The notes under the pieces: model-generated
The model's database searches: none
Seen by the model: only the letters and a program-made list of their open reading frames with translations
Told to the model about the DNA's origin: nothing
Program-made: the position numbers and the translations under genes
Part shown: piece after piece, positions 49,666 through 59,007 of the stretch
Layout: every line of letters begins with the position of its first letter
How positions within the stretch are numbered: position 1 is the first letter of the stretch
DNA from: Deminuibacter soli
Lineage (GTDB): Bacteria > Bacteroidota > Bacteroidia > Chitinophagales > Chitinophagaceae
Assembly: GCF_003412455.1 (NCBI RefSeq)
Contig: NZ_QTJU01000001.1
Coordinates: 620,001 to 684,000, forward strand
Length of the DNA: 64,000 nt
Reading direction: 5' to 3'

Positions 49666-50691
49666 TTATCTCATGATGAAAGGAAAGCGCTGGTAGTTTT
49701 TGAGGGCGATGCCTGTACCGCGCACCACGCTTTTCAGCGGATCGTCGGCAATATGCACAGGCAGTTTGATTTTCTGGCTCAAACGCTTATCTAAGCCGCG
49801 CAGCAATGCACCACCACCGGTTAAGTACAAACCGCGGCGGTAAATATCCGCAGCCAGCTCAGGAGGCGTCGTTTCCAGTGCCTTCAAAATGGCTTCCTCT
49901 ATTTTAAAGATGCTTTTATCCAGTGCTTCAGCTACTTCCTGGTAGCTTACCATAATTTGTTTGGGGATACCGGTAACCAGGTCACGGCCGTTAACGGGTA
50001 AATCGTCGGGCGCGTTTTCGAGGTCTTTCATGGCAGCGCCAATCTGGATTTTGATTTGTTCGGCTGTTCTTTCACCAATCAGCAGGCTATGGTAGCGGCG
50101 AAGGGCTTCCATAATATCTGAGGTAAATTCGTCACCCGCAATACGTATGCTCTGGTCGCACACGATACCTGCAAGGGCAATTACGGTAATACCGGTGGTA
50201 CCACCCCCGATATCGATAATCATGTTACCAACAGGTTCTTCCACATCAATACCAATACCCAGCGCAGCCGCCATAGGCTCGTGAATAAGGTACACTTCCT
50301 TGGCGCCGGCCTGTTCAGCACTGTCGCGCACCGCACGTTTTTCTACCTCGGTAATGCTGGAGGGGATGCAGATCATCATTCTCCAGCTTGGGGGAAACAA
50401 AGGTTTTTTGGGATAGATCATCTTGATCATTTCCCGTATCATCAGCTCCGCGGCATTAAAGTCGGCAATTACACCATCTTTCAGCGGGCGAACGGTTCGG
50501 ATACTTTCATGGGTCTTTTCGTGCATCATCAACGCGCGCTTCCCAACAGCCAGCACCTCTTTCGGATTGTTTCGGTTTAAAGCAACGATCGAGGGTTCGT
50601 TTACTACAATCTCTTCGTTATGTATGATGAGGGTATTGGCGGTACCCAGGTCCATTGCAATCTCTTGCGTGAATAAATTAAAAAGTCCCAT
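49666..50691 (-). CDS. mreB: Rod shape-determining actin homologue MreB
   Basis: 341 residues. Actin-fold ATP-binding motifs: MDLGTANTLI (phosphate 1), IDIGGGTTGI (phosphate 2), LTGGGALLRGL (adenosine). HEPMAAALGIGI and GDEFTSDI match MreB well. It forms membrane-bound filaments that guide the elongasome. mreC follows 104 bases downstream; the GC-rich piece between them has no separate gene. Confidence 0.97.
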   Translation of the reverse strand: MGLFNLFTQEIAMDLGTANTLIIHNEEIVVNEPSIVALNRNNPKEVLAVGKRALMMHEKTHESIRTVRPLKDGVIADFNAAELMIREMIKMIYPKKPLFPPSWRMMICIPSSITEVEKRAVRDSAEQAGAKEVYLIHEPMAAALGIGIDVEEPVGNMIIDIGGGTTGITVIALAGIVCDQSIRIAGDEFTSDIMEALRRYHSLLIGERTAEQIKIQIGAAMKDLENAPDDLPVNGRDLVTGIPKQIMVSYQEVAEALDKSIFKIEEAILKALETTPPELAADIYRRGLYLTGGGALLRGLDKRLSQKIKLPVHIADDPLKSVVRGTGIALKNYQRFPFIMR

Positions 50692-50725
50692 TACATCAAA
50701 AGTTCCTTGTTGTGATTAATGCCTG

Positions 50726-50757
50726 CAAAATTCACTGAAATAAACCATATTAACAAA
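50726..50757 (-). promoter_or_regulatory. Promoter of the mreBCD operon
   Basis: On the minus strand: TTTG (50757-50754), 20 bases, then GAATTTTG (50733-50726), one base off TAnnTTTG. The mreB start codon is 35 bases further. Confidence 0.5.
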
Positions 50758-50847
50758 GCCCAAAATGCAGATTTTTCAAGCTTATTTTCTTTCCAAACGC
50801 TGTTTTTCCCTAAAACGCATTTTTAAGGGCAACTAGTATAGAAAATA

Positions 50848-52113
50848 TTATTCCAAACTTGTTTCCCCGGCTACTTTTTTCTTCAGCTGCTGAAACCAGT
50901 CGCGCGTAGCCGTTGCAAAAAACGGTAAAACATGTTCAGGATATTTACGCTCAACCGCGCCCAGCAACTGTTTTGCGGTAGCTTTATCACCATTCCGCAA
51001 TGCAATTAAAGCAGCTGAAGCAAATGCAAACCGGTAGTTGTTCAGCACCTGCACATTGTCGTGGTTGTTTAAATAAGTTCTCGGGGTTTCGGGTAAATCA
51101 TCCAGTTTTCGCAGCTGCTCCATCACAAACGGCATGTCTGTTTGCTTTGTTTTACTCACCAGCCGGTTGGTTAAACCGCGGAACTGGAAAAAAGAATCGA
51201 GGTATAGCGACATGCCCTGCGGCACATCGGCTGCAAAATAGACTTCTTTTCTGAAAGCGTTCTGCTGCAGTAAATCCAGCAGCAAACGCGCACTGCGTGA
51301 AAGGTACTTTTTATCGTCTGTTGGCTGTAACGCCCAGCTGATAAGCGTATCATGGCCGCGCACAATGGCAGTCTGCGTGGTAGTCCATTTTATACGCTCT
51401 ACCGCTGCAAGATCAACCGGGCTGTGCGAGGTTTGCAGCAGCCCTTTTGAGGCCATCCAGCCGGGGTACCATTTTGTGTTGAGCAGGTTTAAATCAATGC
51501 AATCCACATCTGGCCTGTATTTCTCGGCCAGTTGCAGGCTGTTGAGATAATAGAGGTACATATCGCCGTTAAAGAAGAGCCAGCTGTTGTGGGGGCATTC
51601 ATCGAGCACCTGGCGAAAATAATTCATCACCGTACGGTTTAACCCGCCTTTGTGTGCCGCCTGCTGGTAGCACCATACAGCAGAATCTTTTTGCCCGTTG
51701 TACAGGTAATACATGGCCTGTGTGCCCCATACGGCAAGGATTTTCGTGTGCGGATCCTGGATGTAGATTTCACCGGTGTAGACATCTTTACCGGGCAGCA
51801 ATGATTTTTCGAACGCCTCGCTGGCCTTCACTGTCAGCGCCAGCTTAACATGCGGCATATGCTCGCCGTCTGGCGCATTGGTTTTATCGATGGCATAACC
51901 CAGCCAGTACCAGGCTTCTGCATTACCGGGTTCGCGGGCTACAATTTTTTCGAGTAAAAGCCCTGCCGTATTGTAATCCGGAGCTTCACCATCGCTGCCT
52001 TTTACAGCAGCTTTTGCTTTCTCCAGCTCTTTGGCGGTATTCGCTTCCTGTGCATTTACCCGATGAAACTGTAAAAGGGTTGATAGTAGTGTAATAGCGA
52101 TAACAGTTCTCAT
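50848..52113 (-). CDS. Exported TPR-like protein of unknown function
   Basis: 421 residues from the ATG at 52113 (MRTVIAITLLSTLL), where a signal peptide starts; the frame is open to 52170 but the added part is not signal-like. TPR-type helices at about 50-75 (AGLLLEKIVAREPGNAEAWYWLGYAI) and again at the C-terminus (LRNGDKATAKQLLGAVERKYP). The middle part is helical with no recognised motif. TAGGTTTG on the minus strand at 52126-52119 is a perfect -7 element. No partner gene is evident; mreB lies downstream behind a 156-base gap. Confidence 0.75.
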   Translation of the reverse strand: MRTVIAITLLSTLLQFHRVNAQEANTAKELEKAKAAVKGSDGEAPDYNTAGLLLEKIVAREPGNAEAWYWLGYAIDKTNAPDGEHMPHVKLALTVKASEAFEKSLLPGKDVYTGEIYIQDPHTKILAVWGTQAMYYLYNGQKDSAVWCYQQAAHKGGLNRTVMNYFRQVLDECPHNSWLFFNGDMYLYYLNSLQLAEKYRPDVDCIDLNLLNTKWYPGWMASKGLLQTSHSPVDLAAVERIKWTTTQTAIVRGHDTLISWALQPTDDKKYLSRSARLLLDLLQQNAFRKEVYFAADVPQGMSLYLDSFFQFRGLTNRLVSKTKQTDMPFVMEQLRKLDDLPETPRTYLNNHDNVQVLNNYRFAFASAALIALRNGDKATAKQLLGAVERKYPEHVLPFFATATRDWFQQLKKKVAGETSLE

Positions 52114-52172
52114 CCCTTCAAACCTACAGAAAATAACCGGTAAAAAATCATTGCGGCTACCGGCCTGCACAT

Positions 52173-52206
52173 AAAAAAACCGGTACCTGCAAAACGGTAC
52201 CGGTTT
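52173..52206 (-). terminator. Terminator of purD
   Basis: 11-bp perfect stem (52177-52187 and 52196-52206, AAACCGGTACC/GGTACCGGTTT), followed on the minus strand by a T7 run. Confidence 0.9.
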
Positions 52207-52334
52207 ATGCTAAATCGTTGGTTTTACAATAATTGTAACGGTGCTGCAACAGTGCCTGCTATCGCAGGTTACGGCACAGGGACTGCTGTTATAGTAAGCG
52301 AACAGCGTATTGCAATATGCCCCGATCAGACGGC

Positions 52335-53621
52335 TTATGCAAATTCGTAACCAATATCCTTGCGGAAATTCATGCCTTCAAAGCTGATGCCTGCCAGCGC
52401 TGCCGCTGATTTAGCTACTGCTTCGGGAATGCTGCTGCCGAACGATGTAACGGCCAGCACGCGCCCGCCATTGGTTTCCACTGCAGCGCCGCTGGCTTTG
52501 GTGCCTGCATGAAACACGATGGTTTCACCTGCCTCACCATCTTTTACAGGCAACCCGCTGATCGCCATACCTTTTTTGTAATCGCCGGGATAACCGCCGC
52601 TCACCGCTACCACGGTGCAGCAGCTGCTGTCGCCTGCCATAATATCAATAGTATCCAGCGTACCGTCGAAAGCGGCGTTCAGCAGCTCGATCAAATCGTT
52701 CTGCAAACGCGGTATCACCACTTCCGTTTCAGGATCGCCCATGCGGCAATTGTATTCAATAACAAAGGGCTCGCCCTGTACGTTCATCAAACCGAAGAAC
52801 ACAAAGCCTTTGTAATCAATATTTTCCAGCTTCAACCCTGCAATGGTGGGTGCAATAATGCGGCTTTCTACTTTTTGCATAAAAGCGAAATCCATAAAAG
52901 GCACAGGACTTACACAGCCCATGCCACCGGTATTTAAACCGGTATCACCTTCGCCAATGCGTTTATAATCTTTTGCGTGGCCGATGATTTTGTATTTATC
53001 ACCATCAGTTACCACGAACACGCTTACTTCAATACCCTGTAAAAATGCTTCTACCACTACTTTGGAGGATGCATCGCCAAACTGTTTGTGCACGATCATT
53101 TCTTCAAAAGCAGCGATCGCTTCTTCGTGCGTTTGGCTGATCACGACGCCTTTACCGGCTGCAAGCCCGTCGGCTTTCAGCACAATGGGCAGACTTTGCT
53201 GCGCCAGGTAAGCCTTGCCTTCTTCGAGGTTGGCGGCTGTAAACTCCGCGTAAGCTGCCGTGGGAATGGCGTGGCGCTCCATGAATTTTTTGGAAAAAGC
53301 CTTGCTGCCTTCCAGCTGTGCGCCGTTGGCAGAAGGGCCAAACACTTTGATATGTGACAGTGCAGGATCGTTTTTGAAGAAATCGTATACGCCTTTCACC
53401 AGCGGTTCTTCAGGCCCAACCAGCACCAGGTTTACCTGGTTATCGAGGCAGAACTGCTTTTGTGCGGCAAAATCGTTTACCCCGATGTTTACATTGGTGC
53501 CGCAGTGCGCTGTACCGGCATTACCGGGTGCAATGAATAACTGTGTGCAATGCTTACTGCGGGCTATTTTCCAGGCAAAAGCATGCTCGCGGCCGCCTGA
53601 ACCCAATATCAGGATGTTCAT
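52335..53621 (-). CDS. purD: Phosphoribosylamine-glycine ligase
   Basis: 428 residues from the ATG at 53621 (MNILILGSGGREHAFAWKI), the universal PurD start; the longer frame to 53786 runs through an intergenic repeat. ATP-grasp enzyme of purine synthesis: PGNAGT, VGPEEPLVKG, GLAAGKGV, LNTGGMGCVSP and EYNCRMGDPETEVV are all present. It converts phosphoribosylamine and glycine to GAR. No other pur gene is adjacent. Confidence 0.97.
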   Translation of the reverse strand: MNILILGSGGREHAFAWKIARSKHCTQLFIAPGNAGTAHCGTNVNIGVNDFAAQKQFCLDNQVNLVLVGPEEPLVKGVYDFFKNDPALSHIKVFGPSANGAQLEGSKAFSKKFMERHAIPTAAYAEFTAANLEEGKAYLAQQSLPIVLKADGLAAGKGVVISQTHEEAIAAFEEMIVHKQFGDASSKVVVEAFLQGIEVSVFVVTDGDKYKIIGHAKDYKRIGEGDTGLNTGGMGCVSPVPFMDFAFMQKVESRIIAPTIAGLKLENIDYKGFVFFGLMNVQGEPFVIEYNCRMGDPETEVVIPRLQNDLIELLNAAFDGTLDTIDIMAGDSSCCTVVAVSGGYPGDYKKGMAISGLPVKDGEAGETIVFHAGTKASGAAVETNGGRVLAVTSFGSSIPEAVAKSAAALAGISFEGMNFRKDIGYEFA

Positions 53622-53664
53622 ACAAAAACGATTACAGGTAATTAAAAACTGCGCGAAAGTATTA

Positions 53665-53835
53665 CTTTCTTCCGAAACGGCCGGGGCGGCCGTTTCGGAA
53701 GAAAGCTGCGAGCGGCAAGCTTCGAGCTGCGAGCTTGTTGAACAGACGCGCCTTCGGCATGTAGCACTGTCTTTTCTTGCTTTCAACAGGCACGCATTTA
53801 CTTACGGGCAGGGCTTGCAGCTTGCAGCTTTCTTC
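53665..53835. repeat. Perfect 19-bp hairpin plus inverted GCTGCAAGC repeats upstream of purD
   Basis: Arms 53665-53683 and 53687-53705 are perfect reverse complements with a GGG loop (core CCGAAACGGCCG). Right after it, a block beginning GAAGAAAGCTGC at 53698 pairs with an inverted copy ending near 53835 (21 of 23 positions). The block GAGCTGCGAGCT also recurs within it. The hairpin lies 44 bases upstream of purD, inside its leader if the promoter is further up. The remainder of the 53622-53965 gap shows no gene. Confidence 0.65.
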
Positions 53836-53965
53836 TATGCTAACAACTCACCTCCAAAAACCTACCATTCATTAGCATTTTGCCTGTTTTTCTGATTTTA
53901 TCAGTATTTTGGGCCGCCCTAAACCGGCAAATCCCCAATCTGTAACGGTAAAAAGAAAAAAACCA

Positions 53966-55513
53966 ATGAGTGAATCCATCGCCCGCAAGGCGCATCCCAA
54001 GGGTCTGTACGTATTGTTTGCAACGGAAATGTGGGAGCGTTTCAATTACTACGGCATGCGGGCCATCCTTGTATTGTTTATGACCAAAGCACTGTTGTTC
54101 GATAAAGTGTTTGCGTCTAACCTGTACGGCAGCTATATCAGCCTCCTTTACCTTTCCGCGTTGTTTGGCGGCTTTGTAGCCGACCGGCTCTGGGGCAACC
54201 AGCGCTCTATTATTGCGGGCGGACTGGTAATGGCCATCGGGGAGTTTATTCTTTTCTTCTGCGGTAATATTTATCATAGTGCGCCAGGCTTGTCAGCACT
54301 GCTGTTTTACTCGGGCCTTGGTTTAATGATTGCAGGCAACGGCTTTTTTAAACCCAATATTTCTTCACTGGTTGGGCAGCTGTATCCCGATACCGATACC
54401 CGCAAGGATGCCGCATATACCATATTCTATATGGGTATTAATACCGGCGGGGCGCTGGGGCCCTTTGTTTGCGGGCTTTTCGGCGATACCGGCGATCCGG
54501 CTGATTTTAAATGGGGCTTCCTGGTAGCAGGCATCGGCATGTTACTGAGTGTATTGGTACAGGTTATTTTTCATAAAAAATACGTGGTATCACCTGAGAA
54601 AAAAGCATTGGGCCAGGTACCCGCCAATGCACCCAAATGGGCGCTCAACCCGGTGATTACCGTGGTAGGACTGGTTATACTAAGCTTTATTGCCATTGGG
54701 CTTATTTATGTGGATGCCGCTGTTTTCAGCTACCTGTTTTACCTGCTGATTGGTTGCATTATACTGATACCTGCTGTTATTTATGCCGATAAAACACTCA
54801 ACAAACCCGAAAAAGACAAAGTACTCGTTATCTGTATCGTGTGTTTCTTTGTGATTTTTTTCTGGGCAGCATTTGAGCAGGCAGGCGCTTCACTTACCTT
54901 TTTTGCCGAAGAACAAACCGACAGGCATATATTCAATAAAACGGTTCCCACCAGCTGGTTCCAGTCACTCAACTCAGTATTCGTAGTGACTTTCGCCGCT
55001 TTCTTTGCCTGGATGTGGACCAAGCTGGGTAAAAGACAACCATCCTCCCCCACCAAAATGGCCATTGGTTTACTGGGCCTTGGGCTGGGTTACTGGTGGA
55101 TTGCCTATGGCGCAAGTAAGGCAGTGCCTGGCGTTAAGGTAAGCATGATATGGCTAACCGGCATGTACGCCCTGCATACCTGTGGTGAGTTGTGTTTGTC
55201 GCCTATCGGCTTGTCGCTGGTAAACCAGCTGTCGCCCGTAAAATACTCTTCGCTGCTCATGGCCATCTGGTTTACTGCCAATGCCTTTGGCAATAAAATG
55301 GCCGGCGTACTCAGCGCCCTGTACCCTGATGGAAAAGAGAAAGTATTACTCGGCTTCCATATCATCAACCTGTACGATTTCTTTATGGTGTTTGTGGTGA
55401 TGTCGCTGGTAGCCTCGGGCATATTGTTCCTGCTTAGCAAAAAGCTGCAGAAAATGATGCGGGAAAACGTGACGCCGGCTGTTGCGCAACCAGAACCTGA
55501 TCACGTGCTTTAA
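53966..55513 (+). CDS. POT-family proton-dependent oligopeptide transporter
   Basis: 515 residues from the ATG at 53966; a TTG at 53909 is an unlikely start. Twelve to fourteen membrane helices. The ExxERFxYY motif (EMWERFNYYGMR), the PTR2 signature GNGFFKPNISSLVGQLY and FYMGINTGGALGP are all present. It imports di- and tripeptides with protons. The next gene, also a peptide transporter, starts 20 bases downstream. Confidence 0.96.
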   Translation: MSESIARKAHPKGLYVLFATEMWERFNYYGMRAILVLFMTKALLFDKVFASNLYGSYISLLYLSALFGGFVADRLWGNQRSIIAGGLVMAIGEFILFFCGNIYHSAPGLSALLFYSGLGLMIAGNGFFKPNISSLVGQLYPDTDTRKDAAYTIFYMGINTGGALGPFVCGLFGDTGDPADFKWGFLVAGIGMLLSVLVQVIFHKKYVVSPEKKALGQVPANAPKWALNPVITVVGLVILSFIAIGLIYVDAAVFSYLFYLLIGCIILIPAVIYADKTLNKPEKDKVLVICIVCFFVIFFWAAFEQAGASLTFFAEEQTDRHIFNKTVPTSWFQSLNSVFVVTFAAFFAWMWTKLGKRQPSSPTKMAIGLLGLGLGYWWIAYGASKAVPGVKVSMIWLTGMYALHTCGELCLSPIGLSLVNQLSPVKYSSLLMAIWFTANAFGNKMAGVLSALYPDGKEKVLLGFHIINLYDFFMVFVVMSLVASGILFLLSKKLQKMMRENVTPAVAQPEPDHVL

Positions 55514-55533
55514 CCTATATAATCAATTCAGTT

Positions 55534-57597
55534 ATGTCTGAAATTAATTCGTTTAAACCCTATGTGCCTGACGAGGCCAATGTAAAAGAATTTACCTTAA
55601 AAGCCATTATAGTCGGTTGCATCTGCGGTATTGCCTTTGGTGCGGCCACGGTGTACCTCGCGCTCAAAGCAGGCCTTACCGTAAGCGCGTCTATTCCCAT
55701 TGCGGTTATCGCTATTACGCTTGGCAGGAAGTTTCTGAAAACAACGATTCTCGAAAACAACATCATTCAAACAACAGGCTCGGCAAGTGAAAGTATCGCG
55801 GCCGGCGTAGTGTTTACCCTGCCCGGTTTCCTGTTCCTGTCTGAACCCAGCAGTGCGAATTTCTTTAACTACATGACCATTCTTACCCTCGCTATATTCG
55901 GCGGTATATTGGGTACGCTGATGATGATCCCGCTACGCCGTTCACTTATTGTAAAAGAACATGGCACACTGCCTTATCCTGAAGGAACGGCTTGTGCCAG
56001 TGTATTGAAGGCAGGTGAAAAAGGGGGCGACTTTGCCAAAACGGCCTTCCTCGGTCTAAGCTTTGCCATTGTGTATGCCTTTATGCAAAAGGTGTTTCAT
56101 GTAATTGCGGAAGTGCCTTATTTTATTACCAAACAAACCAACCGTTATTTCCCTTCGGCACGTGTTGCAGGTGAAATAACACCCGAATACCTGGGTGTGG
56201 GTTATATTATCGGCCCGCGCATTTCAGGCGTGCTGGTTGCAGGTAGCGTGCTGAGCTGGTTTGTACTGATACCTTTGCTGGCGTCGGTAATACCCGGTGA
56301 TGTAGTGGCAGCGCAGCTGGCAAAACTGGGTTATCTCGCCGATATCAATCATACCGGCGGGCCAGGCGGCTGGAACCCTGCCACGCACCAGTTTAACGAT
56401 TGGGCTACGGCATTATACCGCGCCTACGTTCGCCAGATAGGTGCAGGCGCCGTGGCTGCAGGCGGCTTTATTACTTTATTTAAAACCATCCCCACCATTA
56501 TCTCATCGTTCAAAGGCAGCCTGGGCTCGCTGAAAAAAGACGGCACCGAAAAAACTGTCGTAGCGCGCACACAGCGCGACCTGGATGTGCGCATTGTAGG
56601 TATCGGAAGTGTGGCTTTGATTTTACTTACTACTGTTCTTCCGCAGATACCCGGCGATTCCATCATCAGCAAACTGGTGATTGGTGTGCTGGTAGTAATA
56701 TTCGGCGCATTCTTCGTTACTGTATCCTCACGCATTGTGGGCTTGATTGGCAACTCCAATAACCCCATCAGCGGTATGACAATTGCCACTTTGATGGGCA
56801 CCTGCCTGGTGTTTATTGCTGTAGGCTGGACAGGTAAAGTATATGAACCCATGGCATTGGTAGTAGGTGGTATGATTTGTATTGCCGCCGCCAATGCCGG
56901 GGCTACCTCACAGGATTTAAAAACCGGTTATATTGTTGGTGCTACGCCACGTTACCAACAGCTGGCGCTGTTTATCGGCGTCATTGTATCTGCCATCGCT
57001 ATTGGCGCTACCATTAAAATACTCGATACCCCTACACAGGAAATGCTGCAGCAGGGCATTCAACATGCTATTGGTACAGATAAATATCCTGCACCGCAAG
57101 GCACACTGATGGCCACGTTGGTGAAAGGCATTTTGTCGTTCAACCTCGACTGGCAATTTGTACTGGTGGGCGTTGCCATTGCCATTGTGATGGAACTTTG
57201 CGGTATTAAATCACTCAGCTTTGCAGTGGGTGTTTACTTACCGCTGAGCACTACCCTGCCCATTTTTGCAGGCGGAGCCATCCGCGGTATTGTTGACTGG
57301 AAAAAGAAACGCAAGGGTGAAGCACTACATCCCGAAGAAGAAGAGCTGGGCAAAGGCAACCTGTTTGCAACCGGCCTGGTTGCAGGCGGCGCGCTGGCAG
57401 GTGTAATTGTTGCTTTCCTGTTTACCAACGAAGCAGTATCCAACTTCTTCAGCCACTTGTCTGCAGAAGCTGGTTTAACAACAAGCCTGGGCGATTTCGG
57501 CTACAAAATGCTTGGCGTTATATTCTTTGTAATTATGGGCCTGGTATTATACCGCGTAGCCATTAAAAAAGATAAATCACTGGAAGAAAGCGTGTAA
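55534..57597 (+). CDS. OPT-family oligopeptide transporter
   Basis: 687 residues with about 14-16 membrane helices. OPT features: EFTLKAIIVGCICGIAFGAATVYLALKAGLTVSASIP at the start, NNIIQTTGSASESIAAGVVFTLPG, and GTLPYPEGTACASVLKAGE. Bacterial members of this group take up oligopeptides or metal-peptide complexes. It is cotranscribed with the POT gene (20-base gap), giving two peptide uptake routes in one operon. Confidence 0.94.
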   Translation: MSEINSFKPYVPDEANVKEFTLKAIIVGCICGIAFGAATVYLALKAGLTVSASIPIAVIAITLGRKFLKTTILENNIIQTTGSASESIAAGVVFTLPGFLFLSEPSSANFFNYMTILTLAIFGGILGTLMMIPLRRSLIVKEHGTLPYPEGTACASVLKAGEKGGDFAKTAFLGLSFAIVYAFMQKVFHVIAEVPYFITKQTNRYFPSARVAGEITPEYLGVGYIIGPRISGVLVAGSVLSWFVLIPLLASVIPGDVVAAQLAKLGYLADINHTGGPGGWNPATHQFNDWATALYRAYVRQIGAGAVAAGGFITLFKTIPTIISSFKGSLGSLKKDGTEKTVVARTQRDLDVRIVGIGSVALILLTTVLPQIPGDSIISKLVIGVLVVIFGAFFVTVSSRIVGLIGNSNNPISGMTIATLMGTCLVFIAVGWTGKVYEPMALVVGGMICIAAANAGATSQDLKTGYIVGATPRYQQLALFIGVIVSAIAIGATIKILDTPTQEMLQQGIQHAIGTDKYPAPQGTLMATLVKGILSFNLDWQFVLVGVAIAIVMELCGIKSLSFAVGVYLPLSTTLPIFAGGAIRGIVDWKKKRKGEALHPEEEELGKGNLFATGLVAGGALAGVIVAFLFTNEAVSNFFSHLSAEAGLTTSLGDFGYKMLGVIFFVIMGLVLYRVAIKKDKSLEESV

Positions 57598-57630
57598 TCA
57601 ACAGCACGCTTTTCCAAAAACAGCATAAAA

Positions 57631-57670
57631 AACTCCCGGTCGCAGATTGCGCCGGGAGTTTTTGTTTTTT
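57631..57670 (+). terminator. Terminator of the peptide transporter operon
   Basis: 9-bp stem AACTCCCGG / CCGGGAGTT (57631-57639, 57652-57660), followed by TTTGTTTTTT. Confidence 0.9.
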
Positions 57671-57777
57671 GATAGGTCAACTTGGAAATCTGATGCACAT
57701 GAGAAAACCAGTTCAATTGTTTAAAGTTTCATGATTCAATGGTTCCCGGCTGTCGATGTTTAAAAAGCACTTGCCCG

Positions 57778-58980
57778 CTAAATAAAGTTCATATGCTGGT
57801 ATTGCCTGCCCAGTATGGCTGCATCATCTGCCTGCAGCCATTTGTGAAGGATGGTGGCGTATACGTTTTTGAAATCTATTTCATACTGCAGATCGCCGTC
57901 TTTCAGGTTTTGCAGATCAGGAAGTGCATTGATCAGCCCTTTCTGCTGCAAACCGCCGCCTACCAAGAACATATTGTTGGCAGTGCCATGGTCTGTTCCG
58001 CCACTGGCATTCTGTGCCACACGGCGACCAAACTCGCTGAAGGTAACGAGCAGCACGTCATCAAACCGGTTATTGGCTTTAAGGTCTTTTACAAATTCCG
58101 TTACTGCATCATCCATTTCTTTGAACAACCTTTGCTGCTGGCCCTGCTGACCAACATGCGTATCAAAACTGCCGAGGCTTACATAATATACTTTGGTGTT
58201 GATTTCTGAGAAGATCAGGGAAGCAATAGTTTTCAAATTATTGCCCAGTTCTGTGCGTGGGTAATCACCGCCCGCAGGACGCAGTTTGCTTTGTTCAAAA
58301 ATATAATCGGCGCTGTTAACCGTAGCGCTCATGGTTTTGTAGAGGTAATCTACCGGGCGTTCGTGCTGTGCTTCATGGTGTGCCTGGGCCAGGTCTTTAA
58401 AATACCTGGCATGGCTTTCAGAATACAACCTGCGCGGGTCTTTCAGGGCTATACCTTTTTGATCTGCTCCTTTTAAAGCCAGGCTTAACACATCGTCAAT
58501 TTCCAGCGCCTGTGTGGGCTGCGTGCAATGATTACATTGCGCATCGAGGTAGCGGCCCAGCCAGCCGGTTTGCACAATTTCATTGCTGTTGCTGGCGCTT
58601 TGCCAGATATCCATGCTGCGAAAATGACTGCGGTCAGGATCAGGATACCCTACGCTGTTTAAAATAGCCATGCCGCCGTCGGCGTACAAACTATGCAACC
58701 CAGACAAGGCCGGATGCAGTGCAGCATCATCGTTTAACAACAGTGCCTTGTCTTTTGTAAACCCCAGCTGCGGGCGCAGCTTATGGTAAATATCATTGCC
58801 AACAGGTATTACAGTGTTCAACCCATCGTTGCCGCCGCTTAACTGCAATACCACCACCACTTTATTACCCTGCGGCACAAAAGCGCCTTTGCGGTTAAAA
58901 GCCTGCAGCAACTGCGGCACCATCATAGATGCAGTTGCCAGTGAACCAAGCTGTAAAAATTTTCTGCGTTGAATAAGCAT
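57778..58980 (-). CDS. DUF1501-family exported protein
   Basis: 400 residues. A twin-arginine-like signal (QRRKFLQLGSLATASMM) suggests Tat export. DUF1501 pattern: VVVLQLSGGNDGLNTVIP, SHFRSMDIWQ, TLFSEFGRR-type segment VTFSEFGRRVAQNASGGTDHG. The fold is related to alkaline phosphatase-like sulfatases, but the function is not established. The DUF1800 gene lies 27 bases upstream; the two families are very often paired. Confidence 0.93.
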   Translation of the reverse strand: MLIQRRKFLQLGSLATASMMVPQLLQAFNRKGAFVPQGNKVVVVLQLSGGNDGLNTVIPVGNDIYHKLRPQLGFTKDKALLLNDDAALHPALSGLHSLYADGGMAILNSVGYPDPDRSHFRSMDIWQSASNSNEIVQTGWLGRYLDAQCNHCTQPTQALEIDDVLSLALKGADQKGIALKDPRRLYSESHARYFKDLAQAHHEAQHERPVDYLYKTMSATVNSADYIFEQSKLRPAGGDYPRTELGNNLKTIASLIFSEINTKVYYVSLGSFDTHVGQQGQQQRLFKEMDDAVTEFVKDLKANNRFDDVLLVTFSEFGRRVAQNASGGTDHGTANNMFLVGGGLQQKGLINALPDLQNLKDGDLQYEIDFKNVYATILHKWLQADDAAILGRQYQHMNFI

Positions 58981-59007
58981 ACGGGCAATTTTAAAGATAA
59001 ACAGGCA

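Noticed and set aside
52335-53786. purD start at 53786
   Set aside because: The extra 55 residues translate the hairpin and GCTGC repeats; the conserved PurD N-terminus begins at 53621.
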